A DNA stretch of 64,000 nucleotides from Peptoniphilus equinus (lineage in GTDB: Bacteria; Bacillota; Clostridia; Tissierellales; Peptoniphilaceae), in NCBI RefSeq assembly GCF_027921445.1, contig NZ_CP115667.1, positions 372,001 through 436,000 of the forward strand, in the 5' to 3' direction. The notes below the pieces were generated by a model. That model did not search any database. It had not been told where the DNA came from and was given only the letters and a program-made list of their open reading frames with translations. A program made the position numbers and the translations under genes. This document shows, piece by piece, positions 44,816 to 54,945 of the stretch. The stretch's first letter is position 1. The number at the start of each line of letters is the position of its first letter.

Positions 44816-44824
44816 ATTTTATCA
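44816..44824 (-). promoter_or_regulatory. Extended -10 promoter of lepB-lepA-hemW
   Basis: On the minus strand TGA-TAAAAT (complement of 44816-44824), 31 bases before the lepB ATG. The -35 region is poor. Confidence 0.5.
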
Positions 44825-44905
44825 TATTTAAAATTCAATTGAAATCTATGACCCGGCCATTCCGTGACGGCGGAGGGGAAATGTGAAAAAAGTCAAAAAA
44901 TAATC

Positions 44906-44934
44906 TTGACATTCTTTGACTAATGGCGTATTAT
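44906..44934 (+). promoter_or_regulatory. Sigma-A promoter of hrcA-grpE-dnaK
   Basis: TTGACA, 17-base spacer and TATTAT. The CIRCE operator begins 14 bases downstream, where bound HrcA would block initiation. Confidence 0.9.
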
Positions 44935-44947
44935 TAGTTCATAAGCT

Positions 44948-44974
44948 TTAGCACTCACTTAGAAGTAGTGCTAA
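44948..44974 (+). promoter_or_regulatory. CIRCE operator (HrcA binding site)
   Basis: TTAGCACTC-N9-TAGTGCTAA matches the CIRCE inverted repeat TTAGCACTC-N9-GAGTGCTAA with one change in the right arm. It lies between promoter and hrcA, the usual place for HrcA repression relieved by heat shock. Confidence 0.95.
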
Positions 44975-44988
44975 CAAAGGGTGGTGCT

Positions 44989-46005
44989 ATGGATTCGAGA
45001 AAGGAAAAAATTTTAAATGCCATTATTCGTTCCTACATTGAATCGGCCATGCCTGTGGGGTCACGCACGCTGCAAAAAGGCTATGATTTCGGCGTGAGTT
45101 CCGCCACCATTCGCAACGAGATGGCGGACCTGGAGGACTTGGGGTATCTGAACAAGCCCCACACGTCAGCGGGCAGAATCCCCTCTTCCAAAGCTTATCG
45201 GTTTTATGTGGATGAACTGAACCGTCATTTCAGCGAGCTGGGTCCGTCGGCTTTTGGCGACGAGGAGGAAAGTCCTCTCAAGGGCACGCTGAAGGAACTC
45301 TATCACGAAGCGGTGGAGCGCCTGGCCGAGGCGTCGGGTTACATTGCCTATGTGATTACGGAGCAGCGTCGGGCACGGGGTATCAAACTGATACAGATTA
45401 TTCCCATGGACCGCCGCAGTGTGTTGCTTCTTGTGGTGGGAAATCGAGGGGCTGTGGAAAAACACTTTCTGCCCACGGCGATTCCCATGGACGATGACAC
45501 GGCACGGGGTTTGAGTGCGGCGCTGAACAGTTATTTCAGCGGTGTGGACCTTGCGGATCTGGACAGCTTCGATGTCTATCTTCGCGGCGAGGCTGGCCGG
45601 CACAAGGATCTTGTCGAGCTTGTGACACAGCGGATCAGCGCGTTTGATCGGAAGGAAAAGAAAGTTGATTTCTACTACTCCGGTCTTAAAAATGTCTTTA
45701 ATTTCAAAGATGCCCTCACACAAAAGGAGGCTTTTGAAATTATGGCGCTCGTTGAAGGCCAGGACTTCAAAAAACATTTGAGCGATTTTAACGACAACCT
45801 TTGCGTGGTGATTTCCGATGAGGACAAGGGGGGACTTTTAAAGGACAATGCCATTATTCTGGCGAGATTCGGCGATGAGCACGATGTGATTTGCGGGAAA
45901 CTGGGTATACTTGGTCCGCAGCATCTGGACTACGAGGCCCAGATCAAAAACGTCGTGGCCATGAGCCGACTGCTCAACAGGTCAATAGATAAACTTTTGA
46001 GGTGA
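44989..46005 (+). CDS. hrcA: Heat-inducible transcription repressor HrcA
   Basis: 338 residues. N-terminal winged helix ('ILNAIIRSYIESAMPVGSRTLQKGYDFGVSSATIRNEMADLEDLGYLNKPHTSAGRIPS') and the HrcA GAF-like dimerisation domain. It represses this operon through the CIRCE element just upstream and is activated by GroEL. ATG 44989 follows AAAGGGTGG; a TTG-type start upstream would overlap the operator. Confidence 0.96.
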   Translation: MDSRKEKILNAIIRSYIESAMPVGSRTLQKGYDFGVSSATIRNEMADLEDLGYLNKPHTSAGRIPSSKAYRFYVDELNRHFSELGPSAFGDEEESPLKGTLKELYHEAVERLAEASGYIAYVITEQRRARGIKLIQIIPMDRRSVLLLVVGNRGAVEKHFLPTAIPMDDDTARGLSAALNSYFSGVDLADLDSFDVYLRGEAGRHKDLVELVTQRISAFDRKEKKVDFYYSGLKNVFNFKDALTQKEAFEIMALVEGQDFKKHLSDFNDNLCVVISDEDKGGLLKDNAIILARFGDEHDVICGKLGILGPQHLDYEAQIKNVVAMSRLLNRSIDKLLR

Positions 46006-46009
46006 TAAG

Positions 46010-46588
46010 GTGCAAAAAGACAAACATGACCGCCAAGACGAGGCGGAGACGACAGACATGACTGAGGACACTGAGGTGCATACAGGCGATGACACGTCCG
46101 TGACCGAGGACGTGGCCGATGCACAGACAGATACCACTGAGGCGGCGGACCCTGAAGGTGACGCCGGGGTCTCTCGTGAAGACGAGCTGAAAGATCAGCT
46201 CATGCGATTGCAGGCGGACTTTACCAACTATCGGCGCCGTGCGGAAAATGAAAAGCGGGAGTATGCGTCCCTCGGGAGCGAAAAGGTGCTTCTGGAGCTT
46301 CTGAACATTGTGGACAATTTCGAACGTGCCCTTGCAGGTGCAAGCGGTGATGAGAAATTCCGCGAAGGGGTGGAGCTGATTTATGCGCAGCTTCTCGAAC
46401 TTTTGAAACGCTATAACGTGGAAGCCATCGACGGTGTGGATGTGCCTTTTGATCACAACATCCATCACGCCGTGTTGGTCGAAGCCAGAGAGGGTGTGAA
46501 AGAGGACACGGTTCTCGACATTCTTCAAAAAGGCTATAAAATCAATGACAAAATTCTACGACCTGCCATGGTCAAGGTATCACAATAA
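46010..46588 (+). CDS. grpE: Nucleotide exchange factor GrpE
   Basis: 192 residues. An acidic, disordered N-terminus of about 55 residues (rich in Asp/Thr/Glu) is followed by the long coiled coil ('LKDQLMRLQADFTNYRRRAENEKREYASLGSEKVLLELLNIVDNFERAL') and the C-terminal beta domain. It releases ADP from DnaK. GTG start behind GAGGTGA, 4 bases after hrcA. Confidence 0.95.
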   Translation: MQKDKHDRQDEAETTDMTEDTEVHTGDDTSVTEDVADAQTDTTEAADPEGDAGVSREDELKDQLMRLQADFTNYRRRAENEKREYASLGSEKVLLELLNIVDNFERALAGASGDEKFREGVELIYAQLLELLKRYNVEAIDGVDVPFDHNIHHAVLVEAREGVKEDTVLDILQKGYKINDKILRPAMVKVSQ

Positions 46589-46616
46589 AGGATAACACTT
46601 AAGGGAGGAACTATTT

Positions 46617-48434
46617 ATGGGAAAAATTATCGGAATTGACTTAGGGACAACCAACTCTGCGGTAGCAGTTATGGAAGGTAATGAAGCGACGATCATTCCT
46701 AACATTGAAGGGAACCGCACCACGCCATCTGTGGTTGCTTTTACCAAAGACGGGGAACGTCTGGTAGGGGAAACTGCAAAGCGTCAAGCGATCACCAACC
46801 CTGATCGCACCATTCAATCCATCAAACGTCACATGGGTTCGGATCACACGGTCACCATTGACGGCAAAAAGTACACGCCGCAAGACATCTCCGCAATGAT
46901 TCTTCAAAAACTCAAAGCCGATGCGGAATCTTACCTCGGCGAAAAGATTACCGAAGCGGTTATCACCGTACCGGCATACTTCACTGACGCCCAACGTCAA
47001 GCGACGAAGGACGCAGGAAAAATTGCAGGCCTTGAAGTAAAACGTATTGTCAACGAACCGACTGCCGCGGCTCTGGCTTATGGTGAAGACAAAGACGCAG
47101 AATCCACAACGGTCATGGTCTATGACCTTGGCGGCGGGACTTTCGACGTGTCCATTTTGGAACTCTCCGACGGGGTCTTTGAAGTTCACTCCACACGAGG
47201 CAACAACAAGCTCGGCGGCGACGACTTTGACCAAAAGATTATCGACTTCATCGCCGAATCGTTCAAAAAGGAACACGGTGTGGATTTGAAACAGGACAAG
47301 ATGAGCTTACAACGTTTAAAAGAAGCGGCTGAAAAAGCTAAGAAAGAGCTTTCTTCCACCATGTCCACCAACATCAACCTGCCGTTTATCACCGCCACCG
47401 CTGAAGGTCCGCTTCACCTTAACATGGATCTGACTCGTGCGAAGTTCGACGAGCTGACCAAGGATCTGGTCAAAGCTACTGAACAGCCGGTTAAAGACGC
47501 CATCTCCGATGCAGGTATGAGCCCTTCAGATATTGATAAGATTCTTCTCGTCGGCGGTTCGACACGTATTCCTGCCGTACAGGCTTTTATTAAGAACTTA
47601 GTCGGCAAAGAACCGCAAAAGGATATCAATCCTGATGAATGTGTGGCCCTCGGGGCAGCTATTCAAGGCGGTGTTCTCTCCGGCGATGTGAAAGACTTGC
47701 TGCTCTTAGATGTTACGCCGCTGTCTCTTGGGATTGAAACCATGGGTGGCGTCACCACACGTCTTATCGAGCGCAACACGACAATTCCGACCAAGAAGAG
47801 CCAAACTTTCACCACAGCGACGGACAACCAAACTTCCGTTGACGTCCACGTGCTTCAAGGGGAACGTCAAATGGCAAGCGACAATATCACCTTGGGTCGT
47901 TTCCAACTGGACGGTATCGCACCGGCACGCCGCGGCATTCCACAAATCGAAGTTACTTTCGACATCGATGCCAACGGTATTGTGAACGTCTCCGCAAAAG
48001 ATCTCGGCACGGGAAAAGAACAGCACATCACCATCACCTCATCTTCCAACCTGACTGACGACGAAATCGAAAAGAAGGTTAAAGAGGCTGAAATGTATGC
48101 CAAGGAAGATGAAAACAAGAAAAATTTAATTGAAGCTCGCAATCAAGCCGATACCATGATTTATCAATCCGAAGGGACATTGAATGAACTTGGCGACAAG
48201 ATCAAACCGGAAGATAAAGAGAACATCGAAAAGGCTATTGCAGAGCTCAAAGATGTCAAAGACAGTGACAACATTGACGACATCAAGAGCAAAACTGAAG
48301 CCTTAACGCAAGCATTCTATGCGGTCTCAGAACAAATTTATCAACAAGCCGGCGCAGAAGGTCAAGGGGAAGCTCCTAAAGACGATGTGGTCGATGCGGA
48401 CTATGAAGTCGTCGACGACGATGAAAGCAAATAA
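46617..48434 (+). CDS. dnaK: Chaperone DnaK (Hsp70)
   Basis: 605 residues. ATPase signatures '[17 protein letters not shown]', '[18 protein letters not shown]' and '[14 protein letters not shown]', then the peptide-binding domain and an acidic tail '[15 protein letters not shown]'. The shortened ATPase subdomain typical of Gram-positive DnaK is visible. GGGAGG precedes the ATG. A terminator follows, so dnaJ may be partly uncoupled. Confidence 0.98.
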   Translation: MGKIIGIDLGTTNSAVAVMEGNEATIIPNIEGNRTTPSVVAFTKDGERLVGETAKRQAITNPDRTIQSIKRHMGSDHTVTIDGKKYTPQDISAMILQKLKADAESYLGEKITEAVITVPAYFTDAQRQATKDAGKIAGLEVKRIVNEPTAAALAYGEDKDAESTTVMVYDLGGGTFDVSILELSDGVFEVHSTRGNNKLGGDDFDQKIIDFIAESFKKEHGVDLKQDKMSLQRLKEAAEKAKKELSSTMSTNINLPFITATAEGPLHLNMDLTRAKFDELTKDLVKATEQPVKDAISDAGMSPSDIDKILLVGGSTRIPAVQAFIKNLVGKEPQKDINPDECVALGAAIQGGVLSGDVKDLLLLDVTPLSLGIETMGGVTTRLIERNTTIPTKKSQTFTTATDNQTSVDVHVLQGERQMASDNITLGRFQLDGIAPARRGIPQIEVTFDIDANGIVNVSAKDLGTGKEQHITITSSSNLTDDEIEKKVKEAEMYAKEDENKKNLIEARNQADTMIYQSEGTLNELGDKIKPEDKENIEKAIAELKDVKDSDNIDDIKSKTEALTQAFYAVSEQIYQQAGAEGQGEAPKDDVVDADYEVVDDDESK

Positions 48435-48450
48435 ATGTAGAGAAGATAAG

Positions 48451-48482
48451 GCTAAATCCCAGTGATTTAGCTTTATTTTTTT
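48451..48482 (+). terminator. Intrinsic terminator between dnaK and dnaJ
   Basis: GCTAAATC, a CCAGT loop and GATTTAGC, then TTTATTTTTTT. A TAGAAT (48495-48500) shortly after could be the -10 of a weak dnaJ promoter. Confidence 0.82.
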
Positions 48483-48525
48483 GTCTTTTCACGGTAGAAT
48501 AAAACTTTAGAAATGTGGTGGAAAA

Positions 48526-49644
48526 TTGAGAAATTTATATGACGTTTTAGAAGTGAGTTCGTCGGCGACTCAAGCTGAAATAAAAAAATCTTATAAAAAG
48601 CTGGCAAAAAAATACCATCCCGACTTGAACCAAGGGGATGAGAATGCGGAGAAACAGTTTAAAGAAGTGAGCTTCGCCTATGAAGTCCTCTCCGATGAGA
48701 CCAAGCGCAAAACCTACGATATGTATGGGGAAGAAGGGCTCAAGGGTGCGGCGGCAGGCGGCTCGTACGGCGCCGACTTCTCCGATCTTTTCGGAGATAT
48801 TTTCGATATTTTCGGCGGCGGCGGATTCAGCGGCGGCTTTACCCGCAACTACAACGGTCCGGTGAAGGGGGATGACATTCGCTACGATTTGACCTTGGAC
48901 TTTAAAGAGGCGGTTTTCGGCACGGAAAAGGAAATTTCCCTGCGTGTTCGAGAGACCTGTCACGTCTGCGGCGGCAGTGGTGCCGAACCCGGGACCACGA
49001 AAGAGACCTGTGACAAGTGTCACGGTACGGGACAAATGCACGTGGAAAAAAATTCACCTTTCGGCCGCTTTGTCCGCGTGGTGACCTGTGACAAATGCCA
49101 CGGCACCGGCGAGATTATCAAGTCGCCGTGCAAGCACTGTCACGGCGCCGGCACGGAAGTGAATACCAAGAAGATCAAGGTGAATATTCCCGCCGGGGTG
49201 GACAACGGCACCATTGTCTCAGTGCGAGAAGGCGGCCACGCCGGAGAAAAGGGCGGCCCCAACGGCGATCTTTTCGTCTATATCTCGGTACGGGAAGATG
49301 AGGTTTTCAAACGGTCCGGCTATGATCTCCATGTGACGCTTCCAATTACCTACATGGACGCGGTTCTCGGGGCGGATATCAAAGTGCCGACGTTGAAGGA
49401 ACTGGTGGATTACAAACTGCCGGCCGGGACGGAGGGCGGAAAGACTTTTCGCCTTAAAGGCAAGGGCGTACCTTTTGTAAAGCGGGATGCTGTGGGCGAT
49501 CTCTACTTTACCACGGAGATCATTATTCCGAAGAAAGTGACCGACGAACAGCGCGCCTTGCTGGAAGAGTTGCGCAGTAACAGCGGCGATACCGTAAGTC
49601 AAAACAAATCTCTCTTTGATAAAATCAAAGACTTTTTCGATTGA
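48526..49644 (+). CDS. dnaJ: Chaperone DnaJ (Hsp40)
   Basis: 372 residues. J domain with HPD ('[11 protein letters not shown]'), Gly/Phe region, four C-x2-C-x-G-x-G zinc repeats ('CHVCGGSG', 'CDKCHGTG' twice, 'CKHCHGAG') and the C-terminal substrate domain. The start is TTG at 48526 (RNLYDVLEV) behind GGTGG; no ATG fits. Confidence 0.96.
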   Translation: MRNLYDVLEVSSSATQAEIKKSYKKLAKKYHPDLNQGDENAEKQFKEVSFAYEVLSDETKRKTYDMYGEEGLKGAAAGGSYGADFSDLFGDIFDIFGGGGFSGGFTRNYNGPVKGDDIRYDLTLDFKEAVFGTEKEISLRVRETCHVCGGSGAEPGTTKETCDKCHGTGQMHVEKNSPFGRFVRVVTCDKCHGTGEIIKSPCKHCHGAGTEVNTKKIKVNIPAGVDNGTIVSVREGGHAGEKGGPNGDLFVYISVREDEVFKRSGYDLHVTLPITYMDAVLGADIKVPTLKELVDYKLPAGTEGGKTFRLKGKGVPFVKRDAVGDLYFTTEIIIPKKVTDEQRALLEELRSNSGDTVSQNKSLFDKIKDFFD

Positions 49645-49652
49645 GGTGACCC

Positions 49653-50555
49653 ATGGTCTATATTGAACTCTTTTTAAAAACGACAGACGCTCATCGTGAC
49701 GATGTTGTGACGACGTTGTATGACCACGACTGCTACATCTTTGAAGAGACCGGCTCGGAGATCATCGACGAGCTGGATCGCCAAAAGGATGCCTGGGACT
49801 TTGTGGATGAGTCGGTGCTTGCCGTTGAACCGGGATCTCGCACCTACAGGGTCTACTTTGAAGGTCATGACCGAGAGCGCGCACTGGCACTGCAGAGCGC
49901 CCTTGAAGAATTCGGCACCTGTGAGCTGACCACGACGGACGATGAGGATTGGGCGAACAACTGGAAGAAGTACTATGAGCCGGTGGAAGTGGGGGAAGAT
50001 GTGGTTATTGTGCCGTCATGGCTCAGCTATGACGGGACGCACACCACCCGCGTCATTATTGAACCGGGAATGGCTTTCGGCACCGGCACTCACGAGACGA
50101 CGTTTATGTGTCTGGAAGCTTTGGAGCGGTATGTGACAAAGGGAGACGAGGTTTTTGACATCGGATGCGGCTCGGGCATTCTCGGCGTCGCGGCGTTAAA
50201 GCTGGGAGCTGAGCACGTGGTGGCGGTGGATATTGATGCCGCCTGTGTCGTTCAGACTCATGAAAACGCCGAGCTCAATGAGGTGGCGGACCGGATGGCG
50301 ATCCATCAAGGGGATCTTTTTGAGGTCATTGACGGGGAAGCGGATCTCATTGTGTCCAACATTATCGCCGAAGTGATCGCCGGCATGGTGGGGGACTTGA
50401 AACACCATCTAAAAGTTGGCGGCATCTTTATTACCTCCGGCATTATTGTCGAGAAACTGGATCTGGTCACTGAAGCGTTACAGGCGGAAGGCTTTGAGTT
50501 GTTGGATACCAAACGTCTCGGCGGCTGGGCCATGGTTGAGGCGCGTCGTGTATAG
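49653..50555 (+). CDS. prmA: Ribosomal protein L11 methyltransferase
   Basis: 300 residues. N-terminal L11-binding domain, then the SAM domain with 'MAFGTGTHETTFMCLEAL', 'VFDIGCGSGILGVAALKLGAEHVVAVDID' and 'DLIVSNIIAEVIAGM'. Methylates L11. In the dnaJ-prmA-rsmE-mtaB order found in many Bacillota. Confidence 0.95.
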   Translation: MVYIELFLKTTDAHRDDVVTTLYDHDCYIFEETGSEIIDELDRQKDAWDFVDESVLAVEPGSRTYRVYFEGHDRERALALQSALEEFGTCELTTTDDEDWANNWKKYYEPVEVGEDVVIVPSWLSYDGTHTTRVIIEPGMAFGTGTHETTFMCLEALERYVTKGDEVFDIGCGSGILGVAALKLGAEHVVAVDIDAACVVQTHENAELNEVADRMAIHQGDLFEVIDGEADLIVSNIIAEVIAGMVGDLKHHLKVGGIFITSGIIVEKLDLVTEALQAEGFELLDTKRLGGWAMVEARRV

Positions 50556-51255
50556 GTTCTTCGGCGACGTCGTGGACGGGGTGACGTCGATCCTCTCGGA
50601 GAAGGACTCTCATCACTTTAAGGTGCTGCGCATTCGCCCCATGGAAGTGGTGGACTGTGTTCGCTCGGACGGGGTCGTGGAAGCGGTCTTTCTTAAAGAG
50701 GACGACGGCAGAATCTATCTTAAAACGGTAGGTCAAAAAACGGCTTCTCACGAAGCGCCGGGAGAAGTTGTCCTCATTCAGGCGCTGATCAAAAACGATA
50801 AGATGGAACAGGTCATCAACAGCTGTGTCCAAGTGGGTGTGCACAGCATTTTGCCCCTTATCGCCGCGAATAACGTGGTGAAGCTTGAGGGAAAGGTGGA
50901 CAAGAAGCTCAAACGCTGGCAGACGCTCGCGGAAGTTGCGGCGAAGCAGTCCAAGCGGGACACGATACCCGAGGTACTGGAGCCTGTTACGGTGGCGGAC
51001 CTGAAAGCCTTTGACGGCGAGTTGGTGGTTTGCTATGAAAATGCGGCCGGCACGACGGCTTATGACCTTGAACTCGCCTCCCAACGCGTGGGCCTGGTCA
51101 TCGGACCGGAGGGCGGTTTTACCGAGGGTGAAGTGGATCAGTTACAGGCCATGGGCGCTCACATCATCACCTTGGGGCCGCGCATTCTTCGGGCTGAGAC
51201 GGCGGCACTTTGCGGCGCATTCCAGCTCATCAGTCTCTTAGAAAGGAAACTATGA
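50548..51255 (+). CDS. rsmE: 16S rRNA m3U1498 methyltransferase
   Basis: 235 residues, SPOUT class. N-terminal PUA-like domain ('HHFKVLRIRPMEVVDCV'), then the knotted SAM site 'GLVIGPEGGFTEGEVDQL' and 'LGPRILRAETAALCG'. GTG 50548 follows TTGAGG inside the end of prmA; a longer frame upstream does not resemble the family. It overlaps mtaB by four bases. Confidence 0.93.
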   Translation: MYRFFGDVVDGVTSILSEKDSHHFKVLRIRPMEVVDCVRSDGVVEAVFLKEDDGRIYLKTVGQKTASHEAPGEVVLIQALIKNDKMEQVINSCVQVGVHSILPLIAANNVVKLEGKVDKKLKRWQTLAEVAAKQSKRDTIPEVLEPVTVADLKAFDGELVVCYENAAGTTAYDLELASQRVGLVIGPEGGFTEGEVDQLQAMGAHIITLGPRILRAETAALCGAFQLISLLERKL

Positions 51256-52532
51256 AGACATTCTCCATAACCACCTTAGGGTGTAAAGTCAATCAATATG
51301 AATCGGAAGCGATGCGGGAGAACTTTGAGGATCACGGCTACATGGAAGTGGGGGACACCGATGCCGCCGACGTGTGCATCATCAACACCTGCACGGTGAC
51401 CAACCTCTCGGATCGCAAGTCCCGTCAGATTATTCGACGGGCGAAACGGGACAATCCCGAGGCCGTCATTGCCGTGGTAGGCTGCTATGCCCAAACCTCG
51501 CCGGAGGAAGTGGCGGCGATGGAGGGTGTGGACATCGTTCTGGGGACAACGGAGCGAAGTGATATTGTTCGCCTGGTGGAACAGGTGTTGGAACACGGTG
51601 AGCAGATCAATTGTGTGCGGGACATCACCGAGGACGGCGAGTTTCAAAGTATTGCCATTTCCAAAGAACAGGATATGACCCGTGCTTACATGAAGGTGCA
51701 GGACGGATGCAACCGGTTTTGCACCTACTGTATTATCCCTTATGCTCGGGGACGGATTCGTTCCCGTACAGTGGACAATGCGGTGGCGGAAGCCAGGCGC
51801 CTTGCCGAAGCCGGCTATAAGGAAGTGGTGCTCACCGGGATCCACATCGGCTCTTACAACGACGATGGCAAGGATTTGGTGAGCCTTATCGAAGGTGTGG
51901 CGACGGTGGAGGGAATTGAGCGGATACGTCTTAGCTCCGTAGAACCGATGACCGTCACGGAGGACTTTCTTCGCCGCACTAAGGCCACGGGGAAATTTTG
52001 TGATCATTTCCACCTCTCCCTTCAAAGCGGCAACGACAAAGTCTTAAAAGAGATGAATCGTCACTATACCACAGCAGAGTATGCCCATGTCGTGGCGATG
52101 ATTCGCCAGGTCTATCCCCACGCCGGCATCACCACGGATGTCATTGTAGGGTTTCCCGGTGAGACGGACGAGGAGTTTGACAGCACCTGCGACTTCGTCC
52201 GACAAATCGGCTTTTCCCGCATTCACGTCTTTAAGTATTCCATGCGCAATGGCACACCGGCGGCCAGGCGCACCGATCAAATCCATGGCCACATCAAGCA
52301 ACAGCGTTCCAATCGGCTCATTGCCATCGGCGATGCGTTGGCGCGGGATTTTGCCTATGGACAGGGGGCGCTTGAGGCCCTCTTTGAAGAAGAGGTGGAC
52401 GGGAAGTGGGTCGGCTATACGTCGAACTATCTAAAAGTTGCCGTCGCCGCCGACACGGACTTAAAAAACAAGGTAAAATCTGTTAAAATAGTAGGCGGAG
52501 ACGACGAACCGTTTATTGCACAATTCGTATAA
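51252..52532 (+). CDS. mtaB: tRNA t6A37 methylthiotransferase MtaB
   Basis: 426 residues. UPF0004 N-domain with three cluster cysteines ('TLGCKVNQYESEAM', 'INTCTVT', 'VGCYAQ'), the radical-SAM motif 'GCNRFCTYCIIPYARG' and a TRAM domain at the C-terminus. Converts t6A to ms2t6A at position 37. It requires two [4Fe-4S] clusters, presumably from the Suf system. ATG 51252 overlaps the rsmE TGA (ATGA). Confidence 0.93.
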   Translation: MKTFSITTLGCKVNQYESEAMRENFEDHGYMEVGDTDAADVCIINTCTVTNLSDRKSRQIIRRAKRDNPEAVIAVVGCYAQTSPEEVAAMEGVDIVLGTTERSDIVRLVEQVLEHGEQINCVRDITEDGEFQSIAISKEQDMTRAYMKVQDGCNRFCTYCIIPYARGRIRSRTVDNAVAEARRLAEAGYKEVVLTGIHIGSYNDDGKDLVSLIEGVATVEGIERIRLSSVEPMTVTEDFLRRTKATGKFCDHFHLSLQSGNDKVLKEMNRHYTTAEYAHVVAMIRQVYPHAGITTDVIVGFPGETDEEFDSTCDFVRQIGFSRIHVFKYSMRNGTPAARRTDQIHGHIKQQRSNRLIAIGDALARDFAYGQGALEALFEEEVDGKWVGYTSNYLKVAVAADTDLKNKVKSVKIVGGDDEPFIAQFV

Positions 52533-52541
52533 GGAGGGCTT

Positions 52542-52877
52542 ATGTGTCTGTTTTGCGATATTATAAAAGGTGAGATACCGTCAAGTAAAGTCTACGAGGA
52601 TGACTTCATCTATTGCTTTAAGGATATCGATCCTCAGGCACCGGTTCATTTTCTGGTGGTGCCTAAGGCGCATATCGGTTCCATTGACGAGTTAAAACCG
52701 GAACACAAGGAGCTCATCGGGCACATCTTTTTGACCATTCAAAAGCTTGCTGCCGAGATGGGTTTGGAAAACGGGTACCGTGTTGTGGCCAACACGAAAG
52801 AAGACGGCGGACAGAGCGTGGATCACTTGCATTTTCATGTTCTGGGCGGACGTTCGCTGACGTGGCCGCCGGGTTGA
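52542..52877 (+). CDS. hinT: HIT-family purine nucleotide hydrolase (HinT-like)
   Basis: 111 residues with 'MCLFCDIIKGEIPSSKVYEDD' and the histidine triad 'SVDHLHFHVLGGR'. HinT proteins hydrolyse adenosine phosphoramidates. AAGGAGG precedes the ATG. Last gene of the unit before the rpsU promoter. Confidence 0.93.
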   Translation: MCLFCDIIKGEIPSSKVYEDDFIYCFKDIDPQAPVHFLVVPKAHIGSIDELKPEHKELIGHIFLTIQKLAAEMGLENGYRVVANTKEDGGQSVDHLHFHVLGGRSLTWPPG

Positions 52878-52932
52878 TGGCCCTCATAGGGGTTCAGCAG
52901 GTTCTTTATCCCCGGACAAAAGTAAAATTTTA

Positions 52933-52961
52933 TTGAAAAATCATCGTATATTATGTATAAT
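52933..52961 (+). promoter_or_regulatory. rpsU promoter
   Basis: TTGAAA, 17-base spacer and TATAAT with an upstream TG (TG directly before TATAAT). It lies about 48 bases before the rpsU ATG. Confidence 0.88.
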
Positions 52962-53008
52962 AGTTAGGAATTAGCGAAAGCTACCTTTCTATGAGGGGAG
53001 GGGAAACC

Positions 53009-53191
53009 ATGTCAGAAATCAGAGTCGGCGAAAACGAAACGTTAGACAACGCTCTTAAACGCTTTAAGAGACAATGTGCAACCAGCGGCGTTCTTAAGGA
53101 ATACCGTAAGAGAGAACACTACGAAAAACCAAGCGTAAAGAGAAAGAAAAAGTCTGAAGAAGCGCGTAGAAAGAAGCGCTCCAGACACTGA
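53009..53191 (+). CDS. rpsU: Ribosomal protein S21
   Basis: 60 residues: '[56 protein letters not shown]', the typical basic S21 of the 30S subunit. ATG 53009 is behind GGGGAGGGGA; an upstream ATG 6 codons earlier lies in the SD. Paired with yqeY as in Bacillus. Confidence 0.97.
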   Translation: MSEIRVGENETLDNALKRFKRQCATSGVLKEYRKREHYEKPSVKRKKKSEEARRKKRSRH

Positions 53192-53199
53192 GGTATAGT

Positions 53200-53646
53200 A
53201 TGTCCTACAAAGAAACTTTGATGGCCGACTTAAAGCAGGCCATGAAAGATAAAGATAAGTTAGCAAAAGATACTATCACACTCATTCGAGCCAGTATAAA
53301 ACAAAGAGAAGTCGATGAGCGCAAAGAGCTTAATGACGATGATATCCTCGATGTCATCAACAAAGAAGTGAAAGAACGTCGTTCATCCATCGAAGAGTTT
53401 GAACGTGGCAATCGACAGGATTTGGTTGACAAGACCAATGCTGAGATTGACATTCTGCTCAAATACTTACCAGAGCAACTTTCAGAAGACGACATTGCAT
53501 CGATGATCAAAGATGTCATGGACAAAGAAGGTATTACATCCGCTAATGAAATGGGTAAACTAATGAAGAATGTTATGCCTATGGTTAAAGGAAAAGCTGA
53601 CGGTAAGCTCGTTAGTAAAATTGCTGGACAAATGTTAAAAGCCTAG
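53200..53646 (+). CDS. yqeY: YqeY/GatB C-terminal-like protein
   Basis: 148 residues, the usual YqeY length: 'LKQAMKDKDKLAKDTITLIRASIKQREVDERKELND' and a C-terminal GatB/YqeY domain ('GKLMKNVMPMVKGKADGKLVSKIAGQML'). The tail domain binds tRNA in amidotransferases; the cellular role of free YqeY is uncertain. The terminator overlaps its stop. Confidence 0.93.
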   Translation: MSYKETLMADLKQAMKDKDKLAKDTITLIRASIKQREVDERKELNDDDILDVINKEVKERRSSIEEFERGNRQDLVDKTNAEIDILLKYLPEQLSEDDIASMIKDVMDKEGITSANEMGKLMKNVMPMVKGKADGKLVSKIAGQMLKA

Positions 53647-53669
53647 GGATAATCTCTAGGTATTTTTTT
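53642..53669 (+). terminator. Intrinsic terminator overlapping the yqeY stop
   Basis: CCTAGGGA, TAA, TCTCTAGG (one G-U), then TA and seven T. The TAG stop of yqeY (53644-53646) is part of the left arm. Confidence 0.85.
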
Positions 53670-53688
53670 ATTTTAAAGGGTGATTGAT

Positions 53689-54945
53689 ATGAAGAAGTTC
53701 GCATTGAGTTTGCTTTTGGTGCTCATCATGAGCACCGTGGTGCAGGCGAAGACGGTGGTTGTACCTGTTGAAGGAGACATCAACGGCGCTTTGGCCAATT
53801 TTGTGGACGAGGTGCTCTCAGGCCTTGGAGACGATGACACGGCAGTGCTTAAAGTGGACACCTACGGCGGTCAAATTGTCGCTGCGGAAGCCATCAAGGA
53901 CAGTATCTTTGCAACACCGGCCCGCACCGTCGCCGTCGTGGACAATAAGGCCGAGTCTGCCGGCGTACTTATCACCATGGCGGCGGAAAAAGTCTACATG
54001 GTGCGAGGGAGCACCATGGGATCGGCAGAGCCTGTCCCCAACAGTGAAAAAATTCTCTCCTATTGGCGCAGCGTGTTAGAGGATACGGCGTCGCAGCGAG
54101 GCCGGGATCCCCAAGCGGTGGCGGCCATGGCGGATGCGGATATCAATATTCCCGGTGTCGTGGAAAAGGGCAAGCTGCTTAACGTGAATGGGGACAAGGC
54201 AAAAACTTTGGGACTTGCCGACGGTTATGTGGACAATTTTGACGCCGCTCTTGACAGTGAACATCTCCGGGCTGATGAGACGGCTCGTATGGACACGACG
54301 GATCGGTTTGTTAATTTCATCTCACAACAGACTGTGGCAAGTACGCTCCTTACTCTCGGCATACTGGCCTTTGTCGTGGAAATGTTTATGCCGGGTTTCG
54401 GAATCGGTGGCATTTTGAGTATTATTTTCTTTGCCCTGTATTTCACCGGCACGCTTATCACCGGCAATTCCAGTTGGCACGCCATTGCCATCTTTGCCCT
54501 GGGACTTATCCTCGTGGTGATTGAAGTCATGATGCCTGGGTTCGGCCTTGCCGGGGTCAGCGGCATTGTCGCCATTTTTACCGGACTCTTTTTAAGTATG
54601 CCGAGTGTGGAAGCGGCGGTGACCAGTCTGAGTATTGCTCTCGTACTGACTATACTCCTTGTGATTTTTATGGTGAAACGGGGTATGAAGTCTGTGCTGT
54701 TCAGTCGGCTGCAGCTCTCCCACGCCTCCACCAGAGAGGGTGGGTATCTGAGTGTGGACACGCCGTTGATTGCCATTGGTGACTGTGCCGTGACGAAAAC
54801 GGTCATGCGTCCGACGGGGTATATTATTTTTAACGGTATGCAATATGAAGCTATTTCTGTAGACGGCTACATTGAAAAGAATGAAGCGGTTGAGGTGTAT
54901 AAAGTGGAAGGCTCAAAAGTCTTCGTAAGGAGGTCCCATGTTTGA
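53689..54945 (+). CDS. nfeD: NfeD-family membrane protein with ClpP-type serine protease domain
   Basis: 418 residues. Signal sequence (1-23), then a ClpP/1510-N-like protease domain with the catalytic serine in '[19 protein letters not shown]', four or five TM segments (about residues 225-345), and a C-terminal OB-fold NfeD domain (about 350-418). Long NfeD proteins pair with flotillin/stomatin-type proteins; the flotillin gene floA follows with an 8-base overlap, as in Bacillus yqeZ-floA. Confidence 0.9.
   Translation: MKKFALSLLLVLIMSTVVQAKTVVVPVEGDINGALANFVDEVLSGLGDDDTAVLKVDTYGGQIVAAEAIKDSIFATPARTVAVVDNKAESAGVLITMAAEKVYMVRGSTMGSAEPVPNSEKILSYWRSVLEDTASQRGRDPQAVAAMADADINIPGVVEKGKLLNVNGDKAKTLGLADGYVDNFDAALDSEHLRADETARMDTTDRFVNFISQQTVASTLLTLGILAFVVEMFMPGFGIGGILSIIFFALYFTGTLITGNSSWHAIAIFALGLILVVIEVMMPGFGLAGVSGIVAIFTGLFLSMPSVEAAVTSLSIALVLTILLVIFMVKRGMKSVLFSRLQLSHASTREGGYLSVDTPLIAIGDCAVTKTVMRPTGYIIFNGMQYEAISVDGYIEKNEAVEVYKVEGSKVFVRRSHV

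Noticed and set aside
50416..50547. N-terminal extension of rsmE
   Set aside because: It overlaps prmA in another frame and does not resemble the RsmE N-terminus; GTG 50548 has a proper SD.
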